Part shown: one piece after another, positions 45,151-51,813 of the stretch
How positions within the stretch are numbered: position 1 is the stretch's first letter
How the letters are laid out: each line of letters starts with the position of its first letter
Assembly (NCBI RefSeq): GCF_047654805.1
Contig: NZ_JASGIV010000001.1
Location: forward strand, 2,728,001 to 2,792,000
Direction of reading: 5' to 3'
DNA: 64,000 nucleotides
Source of the DNA: Pelomonas sp047654805
Lineage (GTDB): Bacteria > Pseudomonadota > Gammaproteobacteria > Burkholderiales > Burkholderiaceae_C
Position numbers and translations under genes: made by a program
Notes under the pieces: generated by a model
Database searches by the model: none
What the model saw: the letters and a program-made list of their open reading frames with translations, nothing else
Told to the model about the DNA's origin: nothing

Positions 45151-46560
45151 TCAGTGGCCGGAATGGCCTGTGGGCTTGCGGACGTTGACCTCGGCAGCCG
45201 GTGCCGGTTTCTTGCGCGGCATAGACTGGCCTCCCTCTGCGGCAAAGCGCGCGGGCTCGGGCAGCGCGCCGGTCCACTCGAAAGCGACCTCGCCCTTGGG
45301 GTGTTGGTACCAGCCGGGATCGCTGTAGTCGCCGCGCTTCTGGTCCTTGCGGACCTTGAGCACGGAGAACATGCCGCCCATCTCGACACCGCCGAAAGGC
45401 CCCTGCCCCGTCATCATGGGCAAGGTGTTGTCAGGCAGGGGCATCTCCATCTCCCCCATGTCGGCCATGCCGCGCTCACCCATCACCATGTAGTCGGGCA
45501 CCAGCTTGCCGATCTTGCCGGCCAGGCCGCGGTGATCCACGCCAATCATGGTCGGCACGTCGTGCCCCATCGCATTCATCGTGTGATGGCTCTTGTGGCA
45601 GTGGAAAGCCCAGTCGCCCTCTTCGTCGGCGATGAACTCGATCTGGCGCATCTGGCCCACGGCGACGTCTGTCGTGACCTCTGGCCAGCGGCCTGCCTTG
45701 GGCGTGGGGCCGCCATCGGTGCCCGTGACCGTGAACTCATGGCCGTGCACGTGGATGGGATGGTTGGTCATCGTCAGGTTGCCAACGCGGATGCGCACCT
45801 TGTCGTTCTTGCGCACATTCAGCGTGTCGATGCCCGGGAAGACGCGGCTGTTCCAGCACCAGAGGTTGAAGTCCGTCATCGTCATGATCTTGGGCGTCGC
45901 GGCGCCCGGATCGATGTCGAAGGCATTCAGCAGGAAGCAGAAGTCGCGGTCCACTGCATCGATCAGCGGGTTCTTGACCTTCGGATGCGTGACCCAGAAA
46001 CCCATCATGCCCATGGCCATCTGCGTCATCTCGTCGGCATGCGGGTGGTACATGAACGTACCGGGCCGGCGCGCGACGAACTCGTAGACGTAGGTCTGGC
46101 CGGGCTGTATGGCCTTTTGCGTCAGCCCGGTCACCCCGTCCATCCCGTTGGGCAGGCGCTGACCGTGCCAGTGGATGCTGGTGTGCTCGGGCAGCCTGTT
46201 GGTGACGAAGATGCGCACGCGGTCGCCCTCCACCACCTCGATCGTGGGCCCCGGCGACTGGCCGTTGTAGCCCCACAGATGCGCCTTCATGCCCGGCGCC
46301 AGCTCGCGCACGACGGGCTCGGCAACCAGGTGGAACTCCTTGACGCCCTGGTTCATTCGCCAAGGCAGCGTCCAGCCGTTCAGTGTCACGACGGGGTTGT
46401 AGGGCCGGCCGGTGTCGGGAAGCAGTGGTGGCATGGTGTCGGGCCGGGTCTGCAGCACCGGCTCGGGAAGAGCCGCCATGGCTACGCGGCTGACGGCACC
46501 GGCGGACACGGCCGCGGTCAGCGCTCCGGCGCCGCGGAAGAAATTGCGTCGGGAAAACAT
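45151..46560 (-). CDS. Tat-exported multicopper oxidase
   Basis: 469 residues. Twin-arginine signal SRRNFFRG. Three cupredoxin domains with all four copper-ligand segments: HWHG, HPHADE, HPIHVHGHEF and HCHKSHHTMNAM (Cys, His at +5, Met at +10). A Met-rich stretch after the last site (ERGMADMGEMEMPLP) is typical of cuprous oxidases. It should oxidise toxic Cu+ to Cu2+ in the periplasm. Start at 46560 chosen for GGAG 7 nt upstream. Part of the run 48317 to 43797. Confidence 0.93.
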   Translation of the reverse strand: MFSRRNFFRGAGALTAAVSAGAVSRVAMAALPEPVLQTRPDTMPPLLPDTGRPYNPVVTLNGWTLPWRMNQGVKEFHLVAEPVVRELAPGMKAHLWGYNGQSPGPTIEVVEGDRVRIFVTNRLPEHTSIHWHGQRLPNGMDGVTGLTQKAIQPGQTYVYEFVARRPGTFMYHPHADEMTQMAMGMMGFWVTHPKVKNPLIDAVDRDFCFLLNAFDIDPGAATPKIMTMTDFNLWCWNSRVFPGIDTLNVRKNDKVRIRVGNLTMTNHPIHVHGHEFTVTGTDGGPTPKAGRWPEVTTDVAVGQMRQIEFIADEEGDWAFHCHKSHHTMNAMGHDVPTMIGVDHRGLAGKIGKLVPDYMVMGERGMADMGEMEMPLPDNTLPMMTGQGPFGGVEMGGMFSVLKVRKDQKRGDYSDPGWYQHPKGEVAFEWTGALPEPARFAAEGGQSMPRKKPAPAAEVNVRKPTGHSGH

Positions 46561-46574
46561 AGTGAACTCCTGAA

Positions 46575-47987
46575 TCAATGGGCAGCGGCTGCGGTACCGG
46601 CCACGGACGCCGCCGTGCCACCACCGCCCAGGGCCGGCTTGCCGACGAGGGCCATGTCGAGATCTGCGCGGGCGACCCAGAAGTCCCGCAGCGCCTCGAT
46701 GGAGGCGTTGACGGCCGCGACCTGGGCGCGCGCGTCAGCCAGCAACTCGAACACGCTGATGAACATGCCGTTGTAGCGAAGCACGTTCTCGTCGGAGATG
46801 CGCTTGGCCGTGGGCACGACGTCGTCGCGATAGTGCCGGGCAATGTCGTAGGCCGAGCGGTAGCCCTGATAGGCCTCGCGCACCTCAGAGCGCGCGTCCA
46901 CGGCCGTCTTGGCTGCCCGGTGCACGCTCTGCATGTAGACCCCTTCGGCCCGCGCGATGCGCGCATCGCCCCAGTCGAACAGCGGGATCTCGACGCCGAT
47001 TTCATAGCCGGTCTGGCGCGGCGCTTCGTTGGAGCCGTTGCGCTGATAGCCCAGCTCCAGCACGTTGATGAAGCGGGTCGCCTTGCTCAGCCCCAGGTTC
47101 TTGGCGGTCGCCTCCACCAGGACCTTGGCGGCCTGCACGTCAAGGCGCGAGGCCATCGCCGCCTGCTCGATACCCGGCTGATCCTGTGGCTCGGCCGGCA
47201 GTTCCGGCAGCCGCGCCGGCAACGCGAACGCGGTCTGCGCGCCCCACAAGCCCAGCAGCCGGGTGAGGCGCTCGCGTGCGGCGACACGGCCGGCCTCGGC
47301 GCGCGCCAGGTTCAGGACCGCCTCGGAAAAGAAGCCGTGCTCACGGGCCTGTTGCAGCTTGGTCCAGTTGCCGGCCTGCGCAAGCCGCTTCGCCAGCTCG
47401 GCGCCGGCATCGGCCGTGGCCCGCACGTCGCGCATGTAGCCCGCGGTCTGCTCGGCCGCCACGGCAGCGTAGAAGGCCTTGCGGGTCTGGTCGGCGAGCG
47501 CCAGCATTTCCATGGCCACGCTGCGCTGCACGGCAGCGAAGCGGCGGCCCTCGACCTGGCGCGCCAGCGGCAACGCCACCAGATGGGCGAGGTCGAAGGA
47601 GAAACCGCGCTCGATCTCACGCTCGTCTGCGCGGCGCATCTTGGCAATGCTGAAGCCCGGGTTGGGCAGACGGCTGGCCTGCACCATCTCCGCCTCGGCA
47701 ATGCCAAGCTCCTGGAGGCTGGCCTGCAGGCCGCGGTTGTTCAGCAGCGCGATCTGCACCGCTGAATCGGCGCTCAGCGGCTGGCCGAGCAATTCGGCCA
47801 CGCGCTGGTCGATGCGGTCCAGATCCTGCTCGGATGCGGCGGGCAGCAGCGTCGCGCCAAGGTGCGTCCTGGCGGCGTCCTGGACGGGTGCGATGCCACC
47901 GTTGCCGCTGAGGCTGGCGCAGCCGGCCAGCAGCACAGGCGCCGCAAGTAGCGCCAGGCGCAGCGGCAGTTGGGAGGAAGTCTTCAT
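46575..47987 (-). CDS. Outer-membrane efflux lipoprotein (TolC family) of the copper operon
   Basis: 470 residues. Lipobox LAGC (LLAAPVLLAGCASL) followed by OEP repeats with ALLNNRGLQASLQELGIAEAEMVQASRLPNPGF and long helices, including EIGVEIPLFDWGDARIARAE. Lies directly upstream of the multicopper oxidase. It has no RND partner beside it; it might serve the CusBA pump, or a copper-tolerance role of its own as in other cop operons with a CopB/TolC-like protein. Confidence 0.87.
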   Translation of the reverse strand: MKTSSQLPLRLALLAAPVLLAGCASLSGNGGIAPVQDAARTHLGATLLPAASEQDLDRIDQRVAELLGQPLSADSAVQIALLNNRGLQASLQELGIAEAEMVQASRLPNPGFSIAKMRRADEREIERGFSFDLAHLVALPLARQVEGRRFAAVQRSVAMEMLALADQTRKAFYAAVAAEQTAGYMRDVRATADAGAELAKRLAQAGNWTKLQQAREHGFFSEAVLNLARAEAGRVAARERLTRLLGLWGAQTAFALPARLPELPAEPQDQPGIEQAAMASRLDVQAAKVLVEATAKNLGLSKATRFINVLELGYQRNGSNEAPRQTGYEIGVEIPLFDWGDARIARAEGVYMQSVHRAAKTAVDARSEVREAYQGYRSAYDIARHYRDDVVPTAKRISDENVLRYNGMFISVFELLADARAQVAAVNASIEALRDFWVARADLDMALVGKPALGGGGTAASVAGTAAAAH

Positions 47988-47996
47988 GTCGGTACC

Positions 47997-48317
47997 TCAG
48001 TGATGCTCATGGCCCTTGGGCCTTGGCGCCGACGCTGCCGCGGCAGGCAGCGTGGCCGAGTCGGCCTGGCGGGCCTCCTTGGCGTAGGCCCGCCAGCCAC
48101 CGGCCTCGTGCACGGTCTTGTTGGCGTCGGCCCAGGAGCCCACGCCCGTCTCGGCATTCGGGCGGTAGCCCTGGAAGGCGGATCGGTAGGCCGCGGCCGG
48201 AACCTGGGCCTTGGAATTCAGGGGGTCGGGCCGTGCCGACTGCGCCAACGCGCCAGGCGCCAGCCCAAGGGTCGTGGCGACCATGGCCAGCGCCACGCCG
48301 GATGCAATGGATTTCAT
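47997..48317 (-). CDS. Small periplasmic protein of copper clusters, function unknown
   Basis: 106 residues: signal peptide ending LAPGALAQ, then ARPDPLNSKAQVPAAAYRSAFQGYRPNAETGVGSWADANKTV and a His-rich tail GHEHH. I recognise this type as a companion of copper-resistance outer-membrane/oxidase genes but know no function. First gene of the run that continues into the efflux lipoprotein 9 bp later. Confidence 0.7.
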   Translation of the reverse strand: MKSIASGVALAMVATTLGLAPGALAQSARPDPLNSKAQVPAAAYRSAFQGYRPNAETGVGSWADANKTVHEAGGWRAYAKEARQADSATLPAAAASAPRPKGHEHH

Positions 48318-48355
48318 GCGTCTCTCGCAGGTGAACTGAAAGGCTGCCGCCAGCA

Positions 48356-48372
48356 CGTGTCGTCACGACACG
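48356..48372. promoter_or_regulatory. 17-bp perfect palindrome upstream of the copper operon
   Basis: CGTGTCGTCACGACACG: two 8-bp arms around one base, 39 bp before the ATG at 48317 and 52 bp after the end of the CruR-like gene. It could be an operator or part of a termination structure in the upstream-ORF gap. Confidence 0.5.
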
Positions 48373-48424
48373 CACGGTGCAGGCTGGAGTCGGGGCGGGC
48401 GCGGCTAGGCGCGGCCCCGGTCCG

Positions 48425-48838
48425 TCAGGCGAGAGCGCTTCGGGGAGGTCGGTCCAGCCCACCGACCATCACGCGGTCGTGGGCGGCCTGGAGGGTCGGG
48501 ACTTCGGGCAGGTCGGGCGGCGCCACGGCCAGGCTCACGACGGCGGCAGTGAGGCCGACGACATTGCAGCAGGACGAGCACACGCTGCACTTGCCCGCAT
48601 GCTGGGCCTGCGCGGGTTGCGCGTCGTCGGCATCCTGCGCAGCCACGCCCGCGTCAGCCATGGCATGGGCTTCATGATCGACCATGCCGGCATGGTCATG
48701 ATCGTGCGCCGCATGATCCTCGATCACGCTTTGGTGGCTGGCCGGGCCGCAGAGCATCATGGTCTGGGCGGCGTACCCTTGAATGGGCAACGCCACGGCC
48801 AGCAGCCATGCCAGTGCGATCCGCCAGAACTTGCTCAT
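48425..48838 (-). CDS. Small exported Cys/His-rich protein, probable CruR-like (DUF2946-type) upstream ORF
   Basis: 137 residues: signal segment (WRIALAWLLAVALPIQGYAAQ), His/Asp-rich middle (DHAAHDHDHAGMVDHEAHAM), C84xxC87xxC90C91 (KCSVCSSCC), a short hydrophobic stretch and the C-terminal end RPPRSALA (Arg130-Pro-Pro). Layout and ending are shared with the ORF at 54766. CruR of Bordetella senses copper as a nascent chain through a CXXC and releases arrest at a C-terminal RAPP. Here the ORF precedes the copper operon starting at 48317, with a 107-bp gap that contains a palindrome. Inference from motif and position. Confidence 0.7.
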   Translation of the reverse strand: MSKFWRIALAWLLAVALPIQGYAAQTMMLCGPASHQSVIEDHAAHDHDHAGMVDHEAHAMADAGVAAQDADDAQPAQAQHAGKCSVCSSCCNVVGLTAAVVSLAVAPPDLPEVPTLQAAHDRVMVGGLDRPPRSALA

Positions 48839-48887
48839 GCTCAAAGTGTAAGGGGCTGGCAGGTCCGTTCCAAAGTCCGCCGCCGGT

Positions 48888-49142
48888 TCAGCGGCAGCAG
48901 CACGTGCCGGTGGACGAAGCAGGCATGGCTGCCATGACGCCGGCCACCGGCGCAGGCGTATAGCCGGCCTCCCGGATGGCGTCTGCCAGCTCGTCGGCAT
49001 CGGCCTGCGCCGGTTCGATCTGGATGCGATGCGACGCGAGGTCGATGTGCACGCGGGCGCCTGCATCCACGGCCTTCAAGGCCTTGGTGAGGGTGCTGAC
49101 GCAATGGCCGCAGGTCATGTCGTTCACTTCGAAGCTGATCAT
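48888..49142 (-). CDS. copZ: CopZ-like HMA-domain copper chaperone
   Basis: 84 residues, a single heavy-metal-associated domain: VNDMTCGHCVSTLTKALKAVDAGA carries the MTCxxC metal site, followed by the typical ADELADAIREAGYTP. An extra C-terminal tail TGTCCCR adds three adjacent Cys, unusual for CopZ. Cytosolic Cu+ shuttle to CopA. Directly downstream of a MerR-type promoter; the CruR-like gene follows 49 bp later. Confidence 0.9.
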   Translation of the reverse strand: MISFEVNDMTCGHCVSTLTKALKAVDAGARVHIDLASHRIQIEPAQADADELADAIREAGYTPAPVAGVMAAMPASSTGTCCCR

Positions 49143-49177
49143 CTGACGTCTCCGTTGGTTGTCCTGATCGGGACTCC

Positions 49178-49208
49178 ACTGTCATCCTTGCCATCGTGGG
49201 AGGGTCAA
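49178..49208 (-). promoter_or_regulatory. MerR/CueR-type metal-responsive promoter of copZ
   Basis: On the minus strand: -35 TTGACC (49208-49203), 19-bp spacer, -10-like GACAGT (49183-49178). The dyad ACCCTCCCA...TGGCAAGG resembles the copA operator at 43728-43758 but is imperfect. The copZ ATG is 35 bp further on. Confidence 0.68.
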
Positions 49209-49238
49209 GCGCTTTCTTGAAAGCCCTCCCCGTCTGGC

Positions 49239-51059
49239 TCAGATCTTGAAGTCGTCGAAGGCCACCCTGTCGTCCGGCACGCCCAGCAGCTTCAGCATCG
49301 CGCGGGTTGCAGCCAGCATGGGTGGCGGCCCGCAGAGGTAGAAGTCGCAGGCCAGCAGGTCGGGGTGGCGCTTGAGCAACCCCTCGCGCACGGCCTCGTG
49401 GACCAGCCCCGCAGGCGCGCCCGCCTCGCGCTGCTCGGACAGCACCAGTTGCCAGCTGAAGTTGCGGTAGCGCGCGGCAAGCGCCTCCATCTCCTCGACA
49501 TAGGGCGCATCCAGGGCTGTTCTGGCGCCGTACCAGAAGTGGACGGGCTCGGCAGCTCCCGATGCCAGCAGTTCGCGGACCATCGCGCGCAGCGGCGCCA
49601 TGCCGGCGCCGCCACCGATGAAAACCTTCTCGCGCCCCCCAGGCCGGATCGCGAAGTCTCCGAAGGGGCCGCTGTACTTCAGCCTGTCGCCCGCCTTGAG
49701 GCCGAAGACGTAAGCCGACCCCTTGCCCGGCGGATGGTTCTTGCCGCCATGCTTGCCATGGCAGAAGCGCACCAGCAGCGTCAGGCGTCCGTCGGTCTGC
49801 TGCACCGGCGCGGACAGCGAGTACGAGCGACGCAGCGGCACACCGCTGCGCCATTGCGCGGGCAGATGCAGGCCGGCCCAGGCCGCGCGATGCTCGTCGG
49901 GGGCATCAAGCTGGTGCCTGTCCATCTTGTAGGCCGGCACATGGACCTGGATGAACGCCCCCGGGCGGTGTTCGGGGCCGGGCACGGCCCCGGGTCTCAG
50001 CACGACCTCTCGCAAGAAGGGCGACAGCGCTCGGACGCTCTCGACCTCGGCATCGTGGACCATACCGAGCTCGGCGCCGCCGCGCACCTCGATGTCGAGA
50101 TTGCGGTCCAGAGGCAGGTTGCAAGCCAAGCGGCAACCTGCCTCGATGCGCTCCGCAGAAAGCAGTGCACGGTCGGCGCTGGTGGCTTGGGGCGCCGCGC
50201 CGCGCACACGCACCTCGCACAGGCCGCAGCTCTGACCACCGCCGCAATTGGACGGCAACTGCAGGCCTTGCTGCGCCAGCGCCACGAAGACGGTGTCGCC
50301 TGCGTGGCCGCGCAGGCTGCGCAGCTTGCTGCCGTCCTCTGCGTGGACCATCAGCGCGCGAGTGCCGCGCCAGCGCTTGGGGATGAACTCGGCAAGGCTG
50401 AAGCTGGTGAACAGCAGCCAGATACCGCTGAGCGCCAGCCAGAAGCCACCCACCGCCGCGCTGACGACCAGCGGGTTGTTGAAGTCCTGGCGGCCGCTGT
50501 AGTCCATGATGTGCAGCATCCAGAACACGTCGAACAGGCGCCAGGTCTTGTTGCGATGCTCCAGCACGTCGCCCTGCTGCGACAGGTAGACCGTCGTGTC
50601 CTCGGCGTCGTCAAAGCCCACCCGCCAGACCTGCCCCTCATGGGCCCGCGTCTCCAGCGAGCGCTCGACCAGTTCGGCCTTCAGCGCCTTGCCAGGCCCG
50701 CGGTAGGAGGCTTCGGCGATGTGTTGCGCCAGAGCAGCGTCGAGCACGACGGGCTGGCCGCTGCGGGCGTCGATGAGCTGCGTGGCCTTGTCGCGGACCA
50801 GCCGGTAGACGGGTTGGTCGACCAGCCAGCCTGTCGAGACGAGCTGTACCGGCTCGCGCGCGGCGGCCAGCAACCGGTTCACGGGCTGAGCGTCGGCAGG
50901 CCAGGCTTGCCGGGCCGCCGACGGCGCCCGGAATTCGCGCCCGCGCACCTTGTCGGCATCCAGCAGGCTCATGACGAAGCCACTGCACATCCACAGCACC
51001 AGCTGCAGTCCGACAGCCAGGCCTATCCACTTGTGAATCTTGCGCATCCAGGGCGTCAT
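49239..51059 (-). CDS. PepSY membrane protein fused to a [2Fe-2S] ferredoxin and FAD/NAD reductase
   Basis: 606 residues. N-terminal PepSY-TM half (RKIHKWIGLAVGLQLVLWMCSGF; WMLHIMDYSGRQDFNNPLVV) with about three membrane helices, then a plant-type ferredoxin with CGGGQSCGLCEVRV and a fourth Cys in RLACNLP, then an NqrF/FNR-like module: RRSYSLSAP (FAD), FIGGGAGMAPLRAM (NAD), DFYLCGPPPML and C-terminal AFDDF. It should move electrons from NAD(P)H across or to the inner membrane, perhaps to reduce Fe3+ or Cu2+ chelates brought in by the TonB receptor of this operon. Start overlaps the previous PepSY gene stop (ATGA). Confidence 0.9.
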   Translation of the reverse strand: MTPWMRKIHKWIGLAVGLQLVLWMCSGFVMSLLDADKVRGREFRAPSAARQAWPADAQPVNRLLAAAREPVQLVSTGWLVDQPVYRLVRDKATQLIDARSGQPVVLDAALAQHIAEASYRGPGKALKAELVERSLETRAHEGQVWRVGFDDAEDTTVYLSQQGDVLEHRNKTWRLFDVFWMLHIMDYSGRQDFNNPLVVSAAVGGFWLALSGIWLLFTSFSLAEFIPKRWRGTRALMVHAEDGSKLRSLRGHAGDTVFVALAQQGLQLPSNCGGGQSCGLCEVRVRGAAPQATSADRALLSAERIEAGCRLACNLPLDRNLDIEVRGGAELGMVHDAEVESVRALSPFLREVVLRPGAVPGPEHRPGAFIQVHVPAYKMDRHQLDAPDEHRAAWAGLHLPAQWRSGVPLRRSYSLSAPVQQTDGRLTLLVRFCHGKHGGKNHPPGKGSAYVFGLKAGDRLKYSGPFGDFAIRPGGREKVFIGGGAGMAPLRAMVRELLASGAAEPVHFWYGARTALDAPYVEEMEALAARYRNFSWQLVLSEQREAGAPAGLVHEAVREGLLKRHPDLLACDFYLCGPPPMLAATRAMLKLLGVPDDRVAFDDFKI

Positions 51060-51748
51060 GCCAGGGCCCTCCGACGGAAGCTGTAGAACACCAGCCAGGC
51101 GCCGCTCAGCGCGAACAGCAGGCCCACGCCAGCCGCCACCCGCAGCAGGCCGTTGTTGACGTCGCTGCGGGTGTCGTAGTCCATGATGTGGAACATCCAC
51201 AGGAAGTCGAACCAGCGCCAGAGGTCGTGGCGTCGCGCCAGCAGGTCGCCGGTATCCGGCGAGAAGTACAGCGTCGAGTTGGCCCGGTCGTCGAAGCGGA
51301 CGGCCCACATCGGCACCGGCCGCCTGGCCACCTCCTGCGGTGCCTGGGTGATCCAGGTCACTTCCCGGATCTCGGCCTCGCCCTGGTAGATGTCCCGCGC
51401 ACGGCTGACGATCTGCTCGCGCTGCAGGGGGCTCAGCAGTTCCCCGGAGCGTGCGTCCACGAGGCTGGCCTTGCCCGCGGCACGGAGTTCGTAGACCTCT
51501 CGGCCCAGGAACTTCTTCAGCTTGAGGGATTCGAACCCGGGCTGCAGCCGGGCCAGTTGTTCCACGTCCAGCCGGTCGTGACGGGCATCCAGCGGCTCGT
51601 TGAAAACATGGGCGAGATGGTCTCCATGAATGACGTCCAGGGAGATGGCGGTCATATAGACGCCACTGAGCATCCAGAGCAAGGCCTGGACGCCGATGAC
51701 GAGGCCGATCCATTTATGGGCTCGGCGCACCCAGAAGGGTAGATTCAT
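51056..51748 (-). CDS. PepSY-domain inner-membrane protein
   Basis: 230 residues: RRAHKWIGLVIGVQALLWMLSGVYM membrane helix, a periplasmic PepSY part, and LWMFHIMDYDTRSDVNNGLLR with a last helix LLFALSGAWLVFYSF. It is a short paralogue of the N-terminal half of the next gene product, with the same HKWIG and HIMDY signatures, so the two probably form one membrane complex. Start MNLPFWVRR chosen because it directly precedes the first helix. Confidence 0.87.
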   Translation of the reverse strand: MNLPFWVRRAHKWIGLVIGVQALLWMLSGVYMTAISLDVIHGDHLAHVFNEPLDARHDRLDVEQLARLQPGFESLKLKKFLGREVYELRAAGKASLVDARSGELLSPLQREQIVSRARDIYQGEAEIREVTWITQAPQEVARRPVPMWAVRFDDRANSTLYFSPDTGDLLARRHDLWRWFDFLWMFHIMDYDTRSDVNNGLLRVAAGVGLLFALSGAWLVFYSFRRRALA

Positions 51749-51813
51749 TAGCTTTGTCTCACAGCGGTTGAGCATGCGGTACCGCGGGCCGAAGCCCGCG
51801 GTACCGCCGGGGC

